The notes beneath the pieces were generated by a model, which had not been told where the DNA came from, ran no database searches, and was given only the letters and a program-made list of their open reading frames with translations. This document shows positions 10,946-21,242 of a DNA stretch of 64,000 nt, one piece after another (within the stretch, counting starts at the first letter, position 1; every line of letters begins with the position of its first letter). A program made the position numbers and the translations under genes. Source of the stretch: Corynascus novoguineensis (taxonomy: Eukaryota > Ascomycota > Sordariomycetes > Sordariales > Chaetomiaceae). The stretch covers positions 1 through 64,000 of the forward strand of contig MU857690.1 of NCBI GenBank assembly GCA_033296725.1, read 5' to 3'.

Positions 10946-12345
10946 TCATATACCCTGTGCTCTTTCGCGATCTACCAGAAATGCCTTGACATCACCAACA
11001 AATCTCCATGCTACCCCATCCGGTATTCCGTTTCTAATATAGAAACTGTACATCTTCTTCGGGTTGATCGTAAGGATGTTGAGATCGTAGCATTGCTTTA
11101 GAGTCAATTCGCGCGCTGCGTCGTAATGCTGCTTCTGTTCGTCGGTACACACTTGGTCCTGATGCCAAGCGCTATACTCCCTGACTGCAACTTCCCTGGG
11201 TAGATCAAGCTGTATCAAGGGAGACGTTGGGAAAACGATACTAGGAGACGTTGGGAAAACGATACTAGGGGATGTTGGAAGGTTGGGTGCAACGCCGCTT
11301 CCGGCCACGCATCGATGGCATTGATTGGCCATGATACATGTACCACCAGCAACTGAGCCATCCGAATCCCGTCGCCTCCGCTTGCGTGTCTTTGCCCGCT
11401 CCTTATGTTCTCTCTCCTCCCGCTCGCGTTCCGCATCCTGGACTACATAGAAGGCGTCGAAACTCCTCTGGGACATCATCGTGCCCATTCAGGGGCTTCC
11501 CTGCTTGCATGTGATCGGCAAGCATCCTGACATGGTGAGGCCAGAAAGTGTTTTCCGTCGTTCTGCCAGCAGTGGTCGGAACCTTTTGTACAGGGTGGCC
11601 CTGGGCAACGCATGAGAAGATACGCCTTCCTTATGCACGCCCCTCGTTCAAGACCAACAGTTCTGGTCCAACTCAGCTTGCTGGTTGGCCGTTGCCCCAC
11701 CTCTACCGGCCTTCCCAGCGTCTACACTCTGATAGTAGAAGGTTACCATGACGGTGATCTTCTTACCGTCAGCGAGAAATTTGCTCCACTCCTGAATTTG
11801 TTTCGAAACGTATTTCCACTCAACCTCCAGTTTCGGATATCGCTTGGTGATGTTGGCCATTTTACGGTCGGTTACGGACAGAACAACCTTGGTGTCATCT
11901 TCCATGGCCTGCCGGCAGTCGCAGTAGCCACTTTCGGTCGAAGTACGTGTTTCCAGAACCTGCGTGGCGAAATAACAATACCCAATTCCGATTCGCCAGT
12001 CTGCTCCCTCCTTTTCAAGCATAACTTCCATTGCATATTCCAGTGTATCGTTCGTTCGCCCTCGTATGACCGTTCTGGGTTCCAGTCAGCATGTGGTACG
12101 AATCGCAAGGCAGCCCCAGCAGGCCTCAGTTGGCTTCTTGGAGCAAGCTGGAACTCCTCGCCATCAGAAGCCGAAGAACTGGAATTATCCGAGCCACTCG
12201 CATCGCCACTTGACCAGTCGTTAGCATTCTCGATTTGCTCCATGTTGATGATGCACTGTGGGCTGCTGACGAGCAGCTTCTTGAGGGTTCGGTGTCCAAC
12301 CCGACGAGCGACAAAGAGAACCCTTGGGATTCCATTCTCTTCCAT
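10946..12345 (-). pseudogene. repeat-associated fungal gene family, frameshifted copy
   Basis: Minus-strand coding remnants occur in several frames. From 12345 the frame reads through WNMQWKLCLKRREQ and SPRRFWKHVLRPK, then shifts near 11940 to DDTKVVLSVTDRKM and WSKFLADGKKITVMVTFYYQ (to 11648). After an in-frame stop come LLMRCPGPPC and HCWQNDGKHF (11700-11476 frame). The last frame (11488-10946) reads HKERAKTRKRRRR and ends QCYDLNILTINPKKMYSFYI then a stop. In order, these segments match what I recall of a widespread fungal hypothetical-protein family tied to repeats, whose members contain an LMRCPGPPC block, an HDDVPE block and a C-terminal domain of about 70 residues. At least two frame changes and one stop make this copy a pseudogene. 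The intact C-terminal frame could still be translated separately. Function of the family is unknown to me. Confidence 0.6.
11220..11287 (-). repeat. 24-bp tandem repeat in pseudogene
   Basis: The unit GGAGACGTTGGGAAAACGATACTA style sequence occurs twice without change (11220-11243 and 11244-11267). A diverged third unit starts at 11268 with GGGGATGTTGGAAGGTTGGG. On the coding strand this repeats PTSPSIVF, an in-frame expansion of the linker in front of the C-terminal domain. Confidence 0.85.
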
Positions 12346-14162
12346 GCAGTTCTATGGCACAGGTCACGTGTGTATCGTCAGAAATGCAATGTCTCGCGCA
12401 GTGATGAGCTGAAAAATGATATGATTGTCTATGAAACCATTTTACATGTAGCACTTCCAGTACATATTTTGCCGAGTGCAATTAACAAGTCAGTAGGGAG
12501 ACTGTTGACAACCTGGCTTAACCAAGCGCATGGAACGGATATGTCGTGTCTTTAAGAAGCTTGTACCCGCCGGAACCTGGGCGAGGTACTCCTAAAAGAA
12601 GCCCGCACTGGGTGGTGTGGGTCCTACCCCTCTCTGTTCTCATATGTACTTAGGAGTACCTGAAATCCATATGTTTCAGTATAGCTCGTAATGTACCCTG
12701 AAGTTTCTATAGTGCCTCAAATATAGACGACTTTTTTTTCGGGAGGAAGTTACTTATGCTCGCAACTGTACTACGAAGCCTTTATGAAATTCGCTCTAGC
12801 GACACCGCGTCCCAATACAAGCCTATACACCCAGGTCAGATCCGCTTCCGCTCAACGTCACTACCAGCAAGCAATCCTTGAACATTTCATTGGCACCTAC
12901 AACGTTGCCTGACACCGCTTTGACGAACCACAATTCAACCCTTTCCCGAAGAATATCTGCATCTTTGTCTATCTTTTTTGTTCCACCGTAGAGCTATAGC
13001 CCTTGTAATGCTCCGCTTAGGACCTCGACACCTCTTACAATCTTCCGTGTCTTCGCAGTTCGCTCTACGCGGGACACGTCCCAGGGCTCAAGTACAAGTA
13101 TCATTGCAAGCAGTAACCGAAAGGAGAGAGAGGCATCAAGCCTCCGATGAACATCTGTTAACGGTAACCGTAGCCACCCATAGGGGTCAAGACCTAGATG
13201 AGGTCCAGACGCAGAAGACAATCATCAAGTGTTTTGATGCCAGATAACCTCTAGCTAACGGCGAGATGCTCCAGTAACGTAGTTGTAACTAATGGGTAGA
13301 AGAAAGGGAAACTGTGCTACTCATGTTCCTAGAAGTGTTACGGGTGAGGGCCAGGGGTCGATGGTGGTAATAATGTTCTTGGTGCCACTGGTGTCGTTCG
13401 GGGAAATATCGAGGAGCAGTACCAAGAAAATTTTGGGCATTTGGTGGACCTGCAACGGGCGATAGCGTAGTTATATCATATCGCAGTACAGAAGTAATAC
13501 GTGGTGTTGGATTTGGGGCTCGAGGAAAGGTAGAAATCACAAATGTTAGGGTCACGAAGGTTGGTACAAGCAGAGGCGTAAGTGTAATCAACGGCGACGT
13601 CATGGCTAGGATATATTTTGCTTTGTATTTAGTAACACACCAAGCAGATGCCTACCCTGTACTTGCCGAATCTGGAATCGAATCACTGCTTCAATTATAT
13701 GCGGCCGAAGTCCGAGCAACGCCACTGCAATGTTCGGACCCGTCCCTGCTGCGTACGTCAACATCAAAACCTGGATGCCCAGAAGTGGGCAGCTCACTAA
13801 TCAAATTGGCAAAGTAGCGTTATGCTCACGTGGACCGCACGCAAGTCGGTATCAAAGATTACCGAACCCTATCTTCCAGGTTCCCAAACTGGGTTGCGAT
13901 CCTGCGGTTCGCATTCGCTTATTTTATCCATCTTTTGGGTGTTGCATGCAGCCGAGCCGCGGGTGGGCACGGTAGGACACCATTAAGGGCTAACGAAGAT
14001 GATACGATGCAACCTCAAAGGGGAATCCATGGCTGACTTGTTTTGTTGGATGTTAACATATTATAAGTTTTATGCCGCCCGTCAACGAAGAGAATCCAAA
14101 ATGGGAGTTTTTCAAGCTTGTTTGAGCATAGTCGCTTTAAGCGTGCACAGGTAGAGAAAAGG
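12346..14162. other. intergenic, no supported gene
   Basis: About 1.8 kb holding a 12-bp inverted repeat (12584-12661) and only short frames without recognisable domains. A Thr/Pro-rich minus-strand frame at 13289-13603 lacks any family signature and is probably chance. The last few hundred bases should contain the promoter of the carotenoid oxygenase. Confidence 0.45.
12584..12661. repeat. 12-bp perfect inverted repeat
   Basis: AGGTACTCCTAA at 12584-12595 is the exact reverse complement of TTAGGAGTACCT at 12650-12661; 54 bases lie between. It lies just beyond the remnant gene family. It could be the arms of a small hairpin, a MITE relic, or one end of the mobile island. No matching TA or other target duplication was established. 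Confidence 0.6.
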
Positions 14163-16159
14163 ATGACAGCTTCAGATTTCACTCCACAAGGGACGATCAC
14201 CCGGCTCACGCCAGCCGACTTGGGTGCCTCTTCCAAAGCTGTCCAAGAGAACCTGGAACGACAAGCCTTCCGCGGGTGGCCCAATGAAGCTGGAGTAAGA
14301 AAACGCATTGATCTGACTTTGCGCGTTGGTTGTAGTAGCGGAGACACTCGCTGACTGCCGCTCAGTTTGATGGTCTGACCGAGCATCGCGGACCCGTGGA
14401 GCTCAAGGTGAAGGGCACCATTCCTGCGTGGGCAGCCGGTTCGCTCTACCGGACGGGGCCAGGTCAGGGAGAGGTCGAAGGCACCAAATCGAATACCTTC
14501 TACATCTCTCACTGGTTCGACGGGCTCGCCCATACCCACAGGTTCGATATCGTGGCCGAAGAGAACGCGAACGGGGAGCAGGCGGTGCGGGTATACTACT
14601 CGTCTCGTCGCCAATCGGAGGAGCGCGCGGCCGACATCCGGGCTACGGGCTCATTGCGGTCCATTACCTTCGCGCAAAGGCGGGATCCCTGCATCGGCCT
14701 CTTTGCCAAGTTCACGAGCGTCTTCAGCAGGCAAAAGCCTCCTCCTAATGTTGCCGTGACGGTCCGCGCCAACATGCCCTCGTTCGAGGCTCGTACCGAT
14801 GGTCACCGCGCCGCCAACGTGGTTCTCGGAACCGACGCCACCCACATGTGCGAGATTGACCCCGACACCATGGAGCCCATCGAGATTACGAAACAAACCA
14901 AGTTTCACCCGGACCTCAAGGGACCTTTGAGCGCTGCCCACGGAGAAGTCGACCCGGAAACGGGCGACTACTTCAATTACAACCTCGACGTTGGTAAGCA
15001 GCCCGTCTACCGCGTTTTCCGCGTTAGCGCCGCCACCGGCAAGACCGACATCCTCGCCGTCATTCCTTACAAGGCGGCCTACATCCACAGCTTCTTCCTT
15101 ACACGCAACTACGTCGTCCTCTACGTGCCCGTGGCGCACTTTGCGCTGAAGGGCTTCAAGATTGTGCTAGAAAACAACCTGAAGGACGCAATCAAGCCCT
15201 TCGACCCTACTGAGACGTGCCGCTGGTTCGTCATCGATCGATGGCACGGCAAGGGTGTCGTGGCTGAGTTTGCCTCGCCTGCCCGCTTCTTCTTTCACAC
15301 CGTTAACGCTTTCGAGGAAGATGACGAAAAAGGTGGTGGTACGGGAAGCGTCATCTGTGAAGTGGTTGACTACCCAAACCGGCACATCATCGACGGTTTC
15401 TACTACGACGTCCTCCTCAACCGCAACGACAAGGCCGCCCAGTTCTGGACAGCCGCCTCAGCCACCATCGCTGACGGCGACAAGGATGACAAGGACGACA
15501 AAAATGCCCAAGAGCTACAGCGACATCAGCAGCAGCAGCAGTTGTTCTCTCGGCTTGCACGGTATCGCTTGCGCAAGGACGCCTTTACCAGCACCCGCAC
15601 CACCGCCACCACCACCACTGAGAAAACCAGCGACCCCACCGGCCACAGCACCTCACCGCCAGCTCCAGAGCTCGTCACCGAGACGCCCGCGCCACACGCT
15701 GGTGAGCTACCTGTCATCAACCCGCGCTTCAGGGGGCGGCGGCACCGTTACGCCTACCTGGCCGTGACGCGTGCTCGCAGCACCCTCTTTGACGCCATTG
15801 CCAAGGTCGACATGGACGCCCCCGGCGGCGGGGAGGTCCTCCTCTGGGAAGGCCCGCTCGGGCACACGCCGGGGGAGGCCATCTTCGTCCCGCGGCCGCG
15901 GCCGCGGCCGGACCCAGGGCCAGTCGGGGAGACGACTGGAATAGACAGGACGAGTGAGACGAACGGGGAGGGGAAAGGGGGTACAGAGCAGATTGATGAT
16001 GAGGACGACGGCGTCCTGCTCAGCGTTGTCCTTGATGGCGCAAACAAGACGAGCTATCTGCTCTGCTTGGATGCTAAGACCATGATTGAGCTGGGCAAGG
16101 CTGAATGCGAGTTTGCCGTGGCTTTTGGGCTCCACGGATGCCATGTGCCGACAGCGTGA
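14163..16159 (+). CDS. cao-2: carotenoid cleavage oxygenase (torulene dioxygenase-like)
   Basis: Two exons, 14163-14294 and 14366-16159, split by a 71-bp intron, give 641 residues. The product belongs to the carotenoid oxygenase (RPE65) family, non-haem iron enzymes that cut a conjugated carotenoid double bond. The family start block FDGLTEHRGPVELKVKG then IPAWAAGSLYRTGPG is present. The four iron-binding histidines can be placed: H236 in AAHGEVDPETGDY, H285 in YIHSFFLT, H355 in FFFHTVNAF, and H634 in FGLHGCHVP at the C-terminus. Overall arrangement best fits the fungal CAO-2/CarT group, which cleaves torulene on the neurosporaxanthin route, rather than the retinal-forming CarX type; this sub-assignment is from memory of the family. 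A long low-complexity insert (about residues 430-480, Gln- and Thr-rich) and an RPRPRPDPGP stretch in the DNA-level tandem repeat at 15893-15910 are lineage embellishments. No other carotenoid gene is next to it. Confidence 0.85.
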
Positions 16160-19100
16160 ATACTACTATTTAGCGCAGAGGCGATTAAAAGTGGACTGTA
16201 GTTTATTCATTGTTGATAACTAACCTCACCGTGAAAGTTCCATCAAAACGCTGCCACTTGGCAGACTGTCTTGATTTGAGTTATGATATAGAGAGCCATC
16301 CTATTAGTTGCATGTATACAGATATCTTATTAGGGAAACTACATGCAAAGTAAAAAAACTCGTAACCCCTGTAACCGCTCATACACTTCGGTAATGGCGC
16401 ACAAGCTTACTTCGTCCTCCAAATCCTCCAAATCCTCCGTCGCTCTTTCCTCGCCCCTCCTCGACTCAGCCCTGATCGGCTAAGTGTCGTACTGTTCTGT
16501 CCCTGTTCAAATATTTTATTCTTTGTTTGCCAATACTATGGGAGGCTCGTCAAATCGTCAAATCTACCCATCGAGGAATTCATCGAAAAAGATTTAAATG
16601 ATTTACCTGTTGGGGACGAATCAAAACTAGAATGGGGAGGGGCTGGACCACTTAGATAGAGTCCTTTCATGTGAAACCTATGCAGGACGAGTCTAGAGAT
16701 GGCTGCAGAAGGTTGGCTATCAGGAGTCTGAGGGTGTGTGGAACGTTCCGCACCGCCAGAAGTGGCGCTTTTTTCGTGTTCACATTGAACTTCAGGGAGA
16801 AGTAACCCCGAGCGGTGATGAGGAAGGGATTGAGACACGTCATGGGTGCTACTCCTGCATCATCTAGTGCCACTTACAGCCTAATCAAGTGCCACCAACA
16901 CGCCTTTGATTCGCCTCTTGTACCGTGGAGCCATCGTCCTTGTACTATTTCTTTTCTTTCCTGCATAGTACTCTGCCTCGCCATTTTGACACCATGAATT
17001 TGGCAAGGCGGGGAAATTGGGAAGGTGTGACAGTGAAAGCGCAGAAGCCGATCAAGGCTTGGTGGTTCGTGATACAGACCTTCTGGATCTATGTCTGCTG
17101 GTTAGCCAGAGTGGCCGAGACTGTCACGATCTTTTCGCAACTGGGAGGGTTAGGGTTAAGCCCTAGTATGAAAGCTTTTTTTTTTTCATTGCCCCACTGA
17201 TCATCTGGTTGCATCCGACAAGCGCCACGATCACCACGCGGTCGACGGAACATCCATCACAAGGCCACAAACCCAGGCCTCGGTGTCGCGTTGCCACCAA
17301 AAAGTCCCTTAAGCAGACTGATGACACAAATTGAAGCCTTGCCCAAGTGCTGGCTGAATCATGCTTCCAAATCAAGCCGTCTGACCGGGCCTCGGCCCGT
17401 TTAGCAATTTTCAATTGACAATTTTCTTCGTGGCAGTGCAGTGCACTGTCGGGTCGCGACAGCAGAAGCCACGCATCCCGTCGCACAAACTTCTCCCAGA
17501 AGTCCGCCCGAGGCTTCTTTGCTTTCTGTTCCCTGCAAGTCGAAAACAACCATCTCCCTTGTTACAGCCCGATCTGGGCCAGTCTGTTGGGTGGGAGGGG
17601 AGAGCTGCACCAGACACCTTCGTTTCGACCTAAAGCTTTGGCAGCCAGTCGTTCCCGTGCAACCTGAACACGGCCAAGCCAATCACCGCAGCTTCTCCCC
17701 GCTCTCACGATCTGTTGGTTTTTCACAAGACTACCTGGCTGCCGAGCAAGGTTTGGAACCTGCGACCTCAGCTGACACAAACGGTTCGTCAGGCAAGCTA
17801 AGCCTCCGTCCTACCTTGAGCACTGTGTGTACTAAGCAGCCGAGCAAGATTAGACCTGCTCGCTGGAGGTGACGTGCTTTTGTCGCGATAGGAGAAATTT
17901 GGGGTGGCTTGCTTTCCAAAACGGGCAACCCTTCTGCAGGGTTACGGCGCAGCACCCTGCCTTGCGGTCAACCTGTGCTTGTTTGTGTTCGTGCAATGTG
18001 TGGTGTAAATCCGGGGAAGGACTAAATCAGATACGCCGCTGACGCATACTCTCGGCTCTGAATTGAGCCTCACCTGGACTGCAATATCTGTCATCAGGCG
18101 CAGCCACTCACCCTCAGTTCGCCTAAGCGAGTAATAGCGGAGGAGTCGCTCGTCAGATCTTAAACCTCACCGCCGATATAAACGAAAGTCAGCCATGCTG
18201 ACTCTTGGCGTATCCGAGATACGCGTGCATGCATGCAACGTATTGGGATTGGAATCAGCAAGGGCAACAATCCCGTCTCAAAATCCCTTCCGGCCACATC
18301 CCGGTCTCGGCCCCGGGTGCCGGGCCCGGACCCGGCAAACCACCCCCCCCCCCCCCTTCTCCCCCCGGCCAGCCGGACCCAAACAGCTCCACCGTTTCAA
18401 CCAACAACAAACAACGTACTTCACCATTCTGTAACACCCCAACCACCGGGCCGCATCCACGCGACCCTCCCGTCTGGCCGACCTGGCCTGGCCGCACCGT
18501 CGGGGGCCGCAACGGTTCGAGATCAGGCCAATCCGACGCCCATCACGGTCTATCACGATGCATCATTGTTGACAATGACACGCTGGCGAGGAGGACTCTC
18601 CAAAACGAGACGCGGACTGCCTGGTTGAGTTCCGGGTATACGTGTCCGGGTCACGAAAACGGGCTTCATCCGTCGCAGCAGAGGGAAAATCAACAAAGTG
18701 CTGCAGCAAAAAAAGATTGATGGACCCGAAACAACGGCCCCCGGCTCGTTTTCGCTCCCTTCCCCCCACCGGTACCGTAGTGTTGATGCCGACCACACCC
18801 AGAGACATGGCGGTGAGGAAGAGGAGTACGGGGGCGAATATGGGCGAGCTAACGAACCTCCACGCTGGCGGGTCGCTAGCACGCAAGGGGCCCCCAGACA
18901 GATGGACGTTTTCGTAGTATACACTAGCCATGCAACCTCCCGTGACCCCGTACTCCTCGGTTATTCACCATGCGGACGCCCGGTGGTTACCTGCAAGGTA
19001 TTCTTCACCACGGCAACAGCGACAAAAAGACACACTTTGCATTGTAGCGTAGAGAGAGAGCAAGGTACTCGAAAATTGTAAATCGCGCATGAAACGTGGC

Positions 19101-19988
19101 GCGCCGAGAGAGACGAGAAACACAACTCCTATATGCGGCCAGGCGATTCCCCGCATCGGCGACCAACCTTTTCACAAGGCGGGCACGGCGGGGCCGGGGC
19201 TTCGGAGACAGGGACGCCGAACCTGTGGCATGGTTCGCCAAATTGAGGCCCAACGCGGACTGGGTTTTGGGGGGGTTGCGGTGGCTTCTCAGTTGACCAC
19301 CACAGTCGTGATAGGCATCGGCCGCGTAAACGAGAACCTAGAGGTGGCGGGGACTGCGTACAGTTACGCGTCAGTAAATTGACCCTACTGTTGCCACCAC
19401 CAACGCCAAGCAATCTAGGGTGTTCACAATGATCCACAGATGCGCCGGGAGGCAAGAAACGATAGCGAAACAAGGCAGCGCAGGAGGTATCTCAATGATC
19501 ATGATCATTAGACTATTACAGCTATTGCCGTCCCTTCCGTCCCAAAGCCATGATGATCATCATCAGGTAGCCAAAAACAAAGGAGACGTCCTCGTAATTA
19601 AGTTTCGACCCAAACCATCGCCTGCCCCAGAATGCCCGTGGTATGATTGCCAATGATGCTGTGACATGACAACGCCGGACCGAACCATCCGATCGATACG
19701 TATCAGACATATCCACGCCCAAAGCCAGATCTACCCAGATCTACCCATCAATGCACCGCCGATAAAGTAATATAGCATCTCGCTTTTCCGAGCAAGCAAA
19801 GCAAAGCAAAAGCGCGCCAAAGTGAACCCAAGCATGACCACCAAACTCCGTGTCGGGTGTGTAGAGCAGAGAATGCACTCAACCAGGAGTGCAAAAACGC
19901 GCCAACACCCCGTATGCAAACCAGAAAAAAAAAGTTTCCAAAAACACAGCCGCTCATGTCATCGTCATTGCCCTCTTCCCAGGGCAAC
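16160..19988. other. 3.8-kb gene-less stretch
   Basis: No coding sequence is recognised. It contains a telomere-like motif at 17146-17160, a degenerate tRNA-like segment at about 17745-17800 on the minus strand, and a C-rich tract at about 18340-18370. Part of the right end is 3' flank of the cyclin gene. Confidence 0.5.
17146..17160 (+). promoter_or_regulatory. telobox-like TTAGGG motif, intergenic
   Basis: AGGGTTAGGGTTAAG is two tandem copies of the fungal telomere unit TTAGGG. It is not next to any gene start I can identify. Such short interstitial motifs can bind telobox proteins, or be scars of double-strand-break repair, or arise by chance. Confidence 0.4.
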
Positions 19989-21242
19989 TCATCGAGCAGT
20001 ACCAAAGACGCGTCCAAACACGCCCTTGAACTTCTTGGAAGGCGCCGTCCTATTAGACTCCTCCAAACTTCTCAACTGCTCCGCGCTGATCTCGTACGGA
20101 AGCATCTGTGGCTGCTTAACCGCCTGTTGCTTCCTGCCACGGCTCTGCTGCTGTTGTAGGTAGATAGCGTCCTTTTCGGGCACAGTAGGCCTCTCGTAGA
20201 TCTCTTGGACATCCATCGGTGAGTTGTAGACAGCGCCGCAGTCGGCGCCGTCGTAAATGTACGGTTGGTGGGCGGTGGTGATGTCGGCCTCGCTGGGCGT
20301 CGTGGCACGCGACGAGGTCGAGCCCGCGTACGAAGAGGCGCTCGACTCGAGCCCCGGCGGCGACACGTCGCGGCTGCTTTCGCGGGAGTGAGCCGCGTTG
20401 TAGGTGGCCTGGCGCGACCGCGATGTGCCGCGCGAAGACGGGGGCGTGGCGTACGCGGCGCGTTCTTGCGAAATGTCCCGAGATACCTGGGGCTGGGCCA
20501 GTCGTTGCCAGAGAGCGGCCTCTTCTTCGCGCTCGCGCTGGCGTTCGAGACGCTGCTGCTCCAGCTGGCGTTCCAGCATCTCCTGCTCCTGCCTCCGTTG
20601 CTCCTGCTTCCGCTTCCGCCTCATCTCGCGGATGTGGTTGTCCTGAACTTCGATGCGGATCGGGGCAAGGAAGGTCTCAAACTCCCGGTAAAGATCCTCC
20701 TCGGTGATGCGCAGATCCCAGTCCAACAAGAAGAGAAGCTGCTTCTCCATCAGGTTAACTTCAGTGCGGCTGAAGCCGAAAAGGTACTTGTCGGTTGACA
20801 CGACGCTGTAGTTGGCCCAGTGCTTGTTCTTGGGGCTGCTATCGTTAAGGTACTTGGCCGCGAGGATGAGCGAGGCCAGGAAGATGCGGTGTGTGGTGCA
20901 GCGGAGACCCTTGGCCATGGGCTGGAGACGAGACTTGAGGCGGCGCAGGTAGACCAAGGTAGACATGAGAGTCGGTACCTGCACGTTGGAAGAGACGACC
21001 AGCTGGGCGATGAAGACCTCAAGAGAGGGAAGCGGGGTGTCTGTACTCCTGACTGCTCTCGCCGAAGGTCCCCGCCGTGATGGTTGGGCCGGTGGCGGCA
21101 TCATATCCGCGTCGCATTGGATCACACCGGCAGCAGCCTCTGCCAAGTACTCAACCATATCCTCGTCAACCCGTTGATAGACAAATCTCTCCAACGCCGC
21201 AGCGTTGAGCTCCTCTAGGCTGAGCATTGGTATCGAATCCAT
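19989..21242 (-). CDS. Pho80/Pcl-type cyclin
   Basis: Single-exon gene of 417 residues starting at the ATG at 21242. A cyclin box spans about residues 70-200: SLEVFIAQLVVSSNVQVPT, LMSTLVYLRRL, GLRCTTHRIFLASLILAAKYLND as successive helices, then WANYS and EVNLMEKQLLFLLDWDL. These are the hallmarks of Pcl1/Pcl2/PclA-like cyclins, which partner the Pho85/PHOA kinase and couple polarity, nutrients and cell-cycle entry. The C-terminal half is a strongly charged, Gln- and Arg-rich coiled-coil segment (about 215-265) followed by Ser-rich disordered sequence with SRGTSRSR and SRESSRDVSP, likely phosphorylation sites. The upstream region is unusually long (see 21243-28836) and holds SBF- and E2F-like motifs. 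The symbol is left blank because the family has several members. Confidence 0.8.
   Translation of the reverse strand: MDSIPMLSLEELNAAALERFVYQRVDEDMVEYLAEAAAGVIQCDADMMPPPAQPSRRGPSARAVRSTDTPLPSLEVFIAQLVVSSNVQVPTLMSTLVYLRRLKSRLQPMAKGLRCTTHRIFLASLILAAKYLNDSSPKNKHWANYSVVSTDKYLFGFSRTEVNLMEKQLLFLLDWDLRITEEDLYREFETFLAPIRIEVQDNHIREMRRKRKQEQRRQEQEMLERQLEQQRLERQREREEEAALWQRLAQPQVSRDISQERAAYATPPSSRGTSRSRQATYNAAHSRESSRDVSPPGLESSASSYAGSTSSRATTPSEADITTAHQPYIYDGADCGAVYNSPMDVQEIYERPTVPEKDAIYLQQQQSRGRKQQAVKQPQMLPYEISAEQLRSLEESNRTAPSKKFKGVFGRVFGTAR

Noticed and set aside
13289..13603. Minus-strand Thr/Pro-rich frame
   Set aside because: Low-complexity chance frame with no family signature.
19822..20163. Frames opposite the cyclin C-terminus
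   Set aside because: Shadows of the cyclin coding sequence or its 3' flank.
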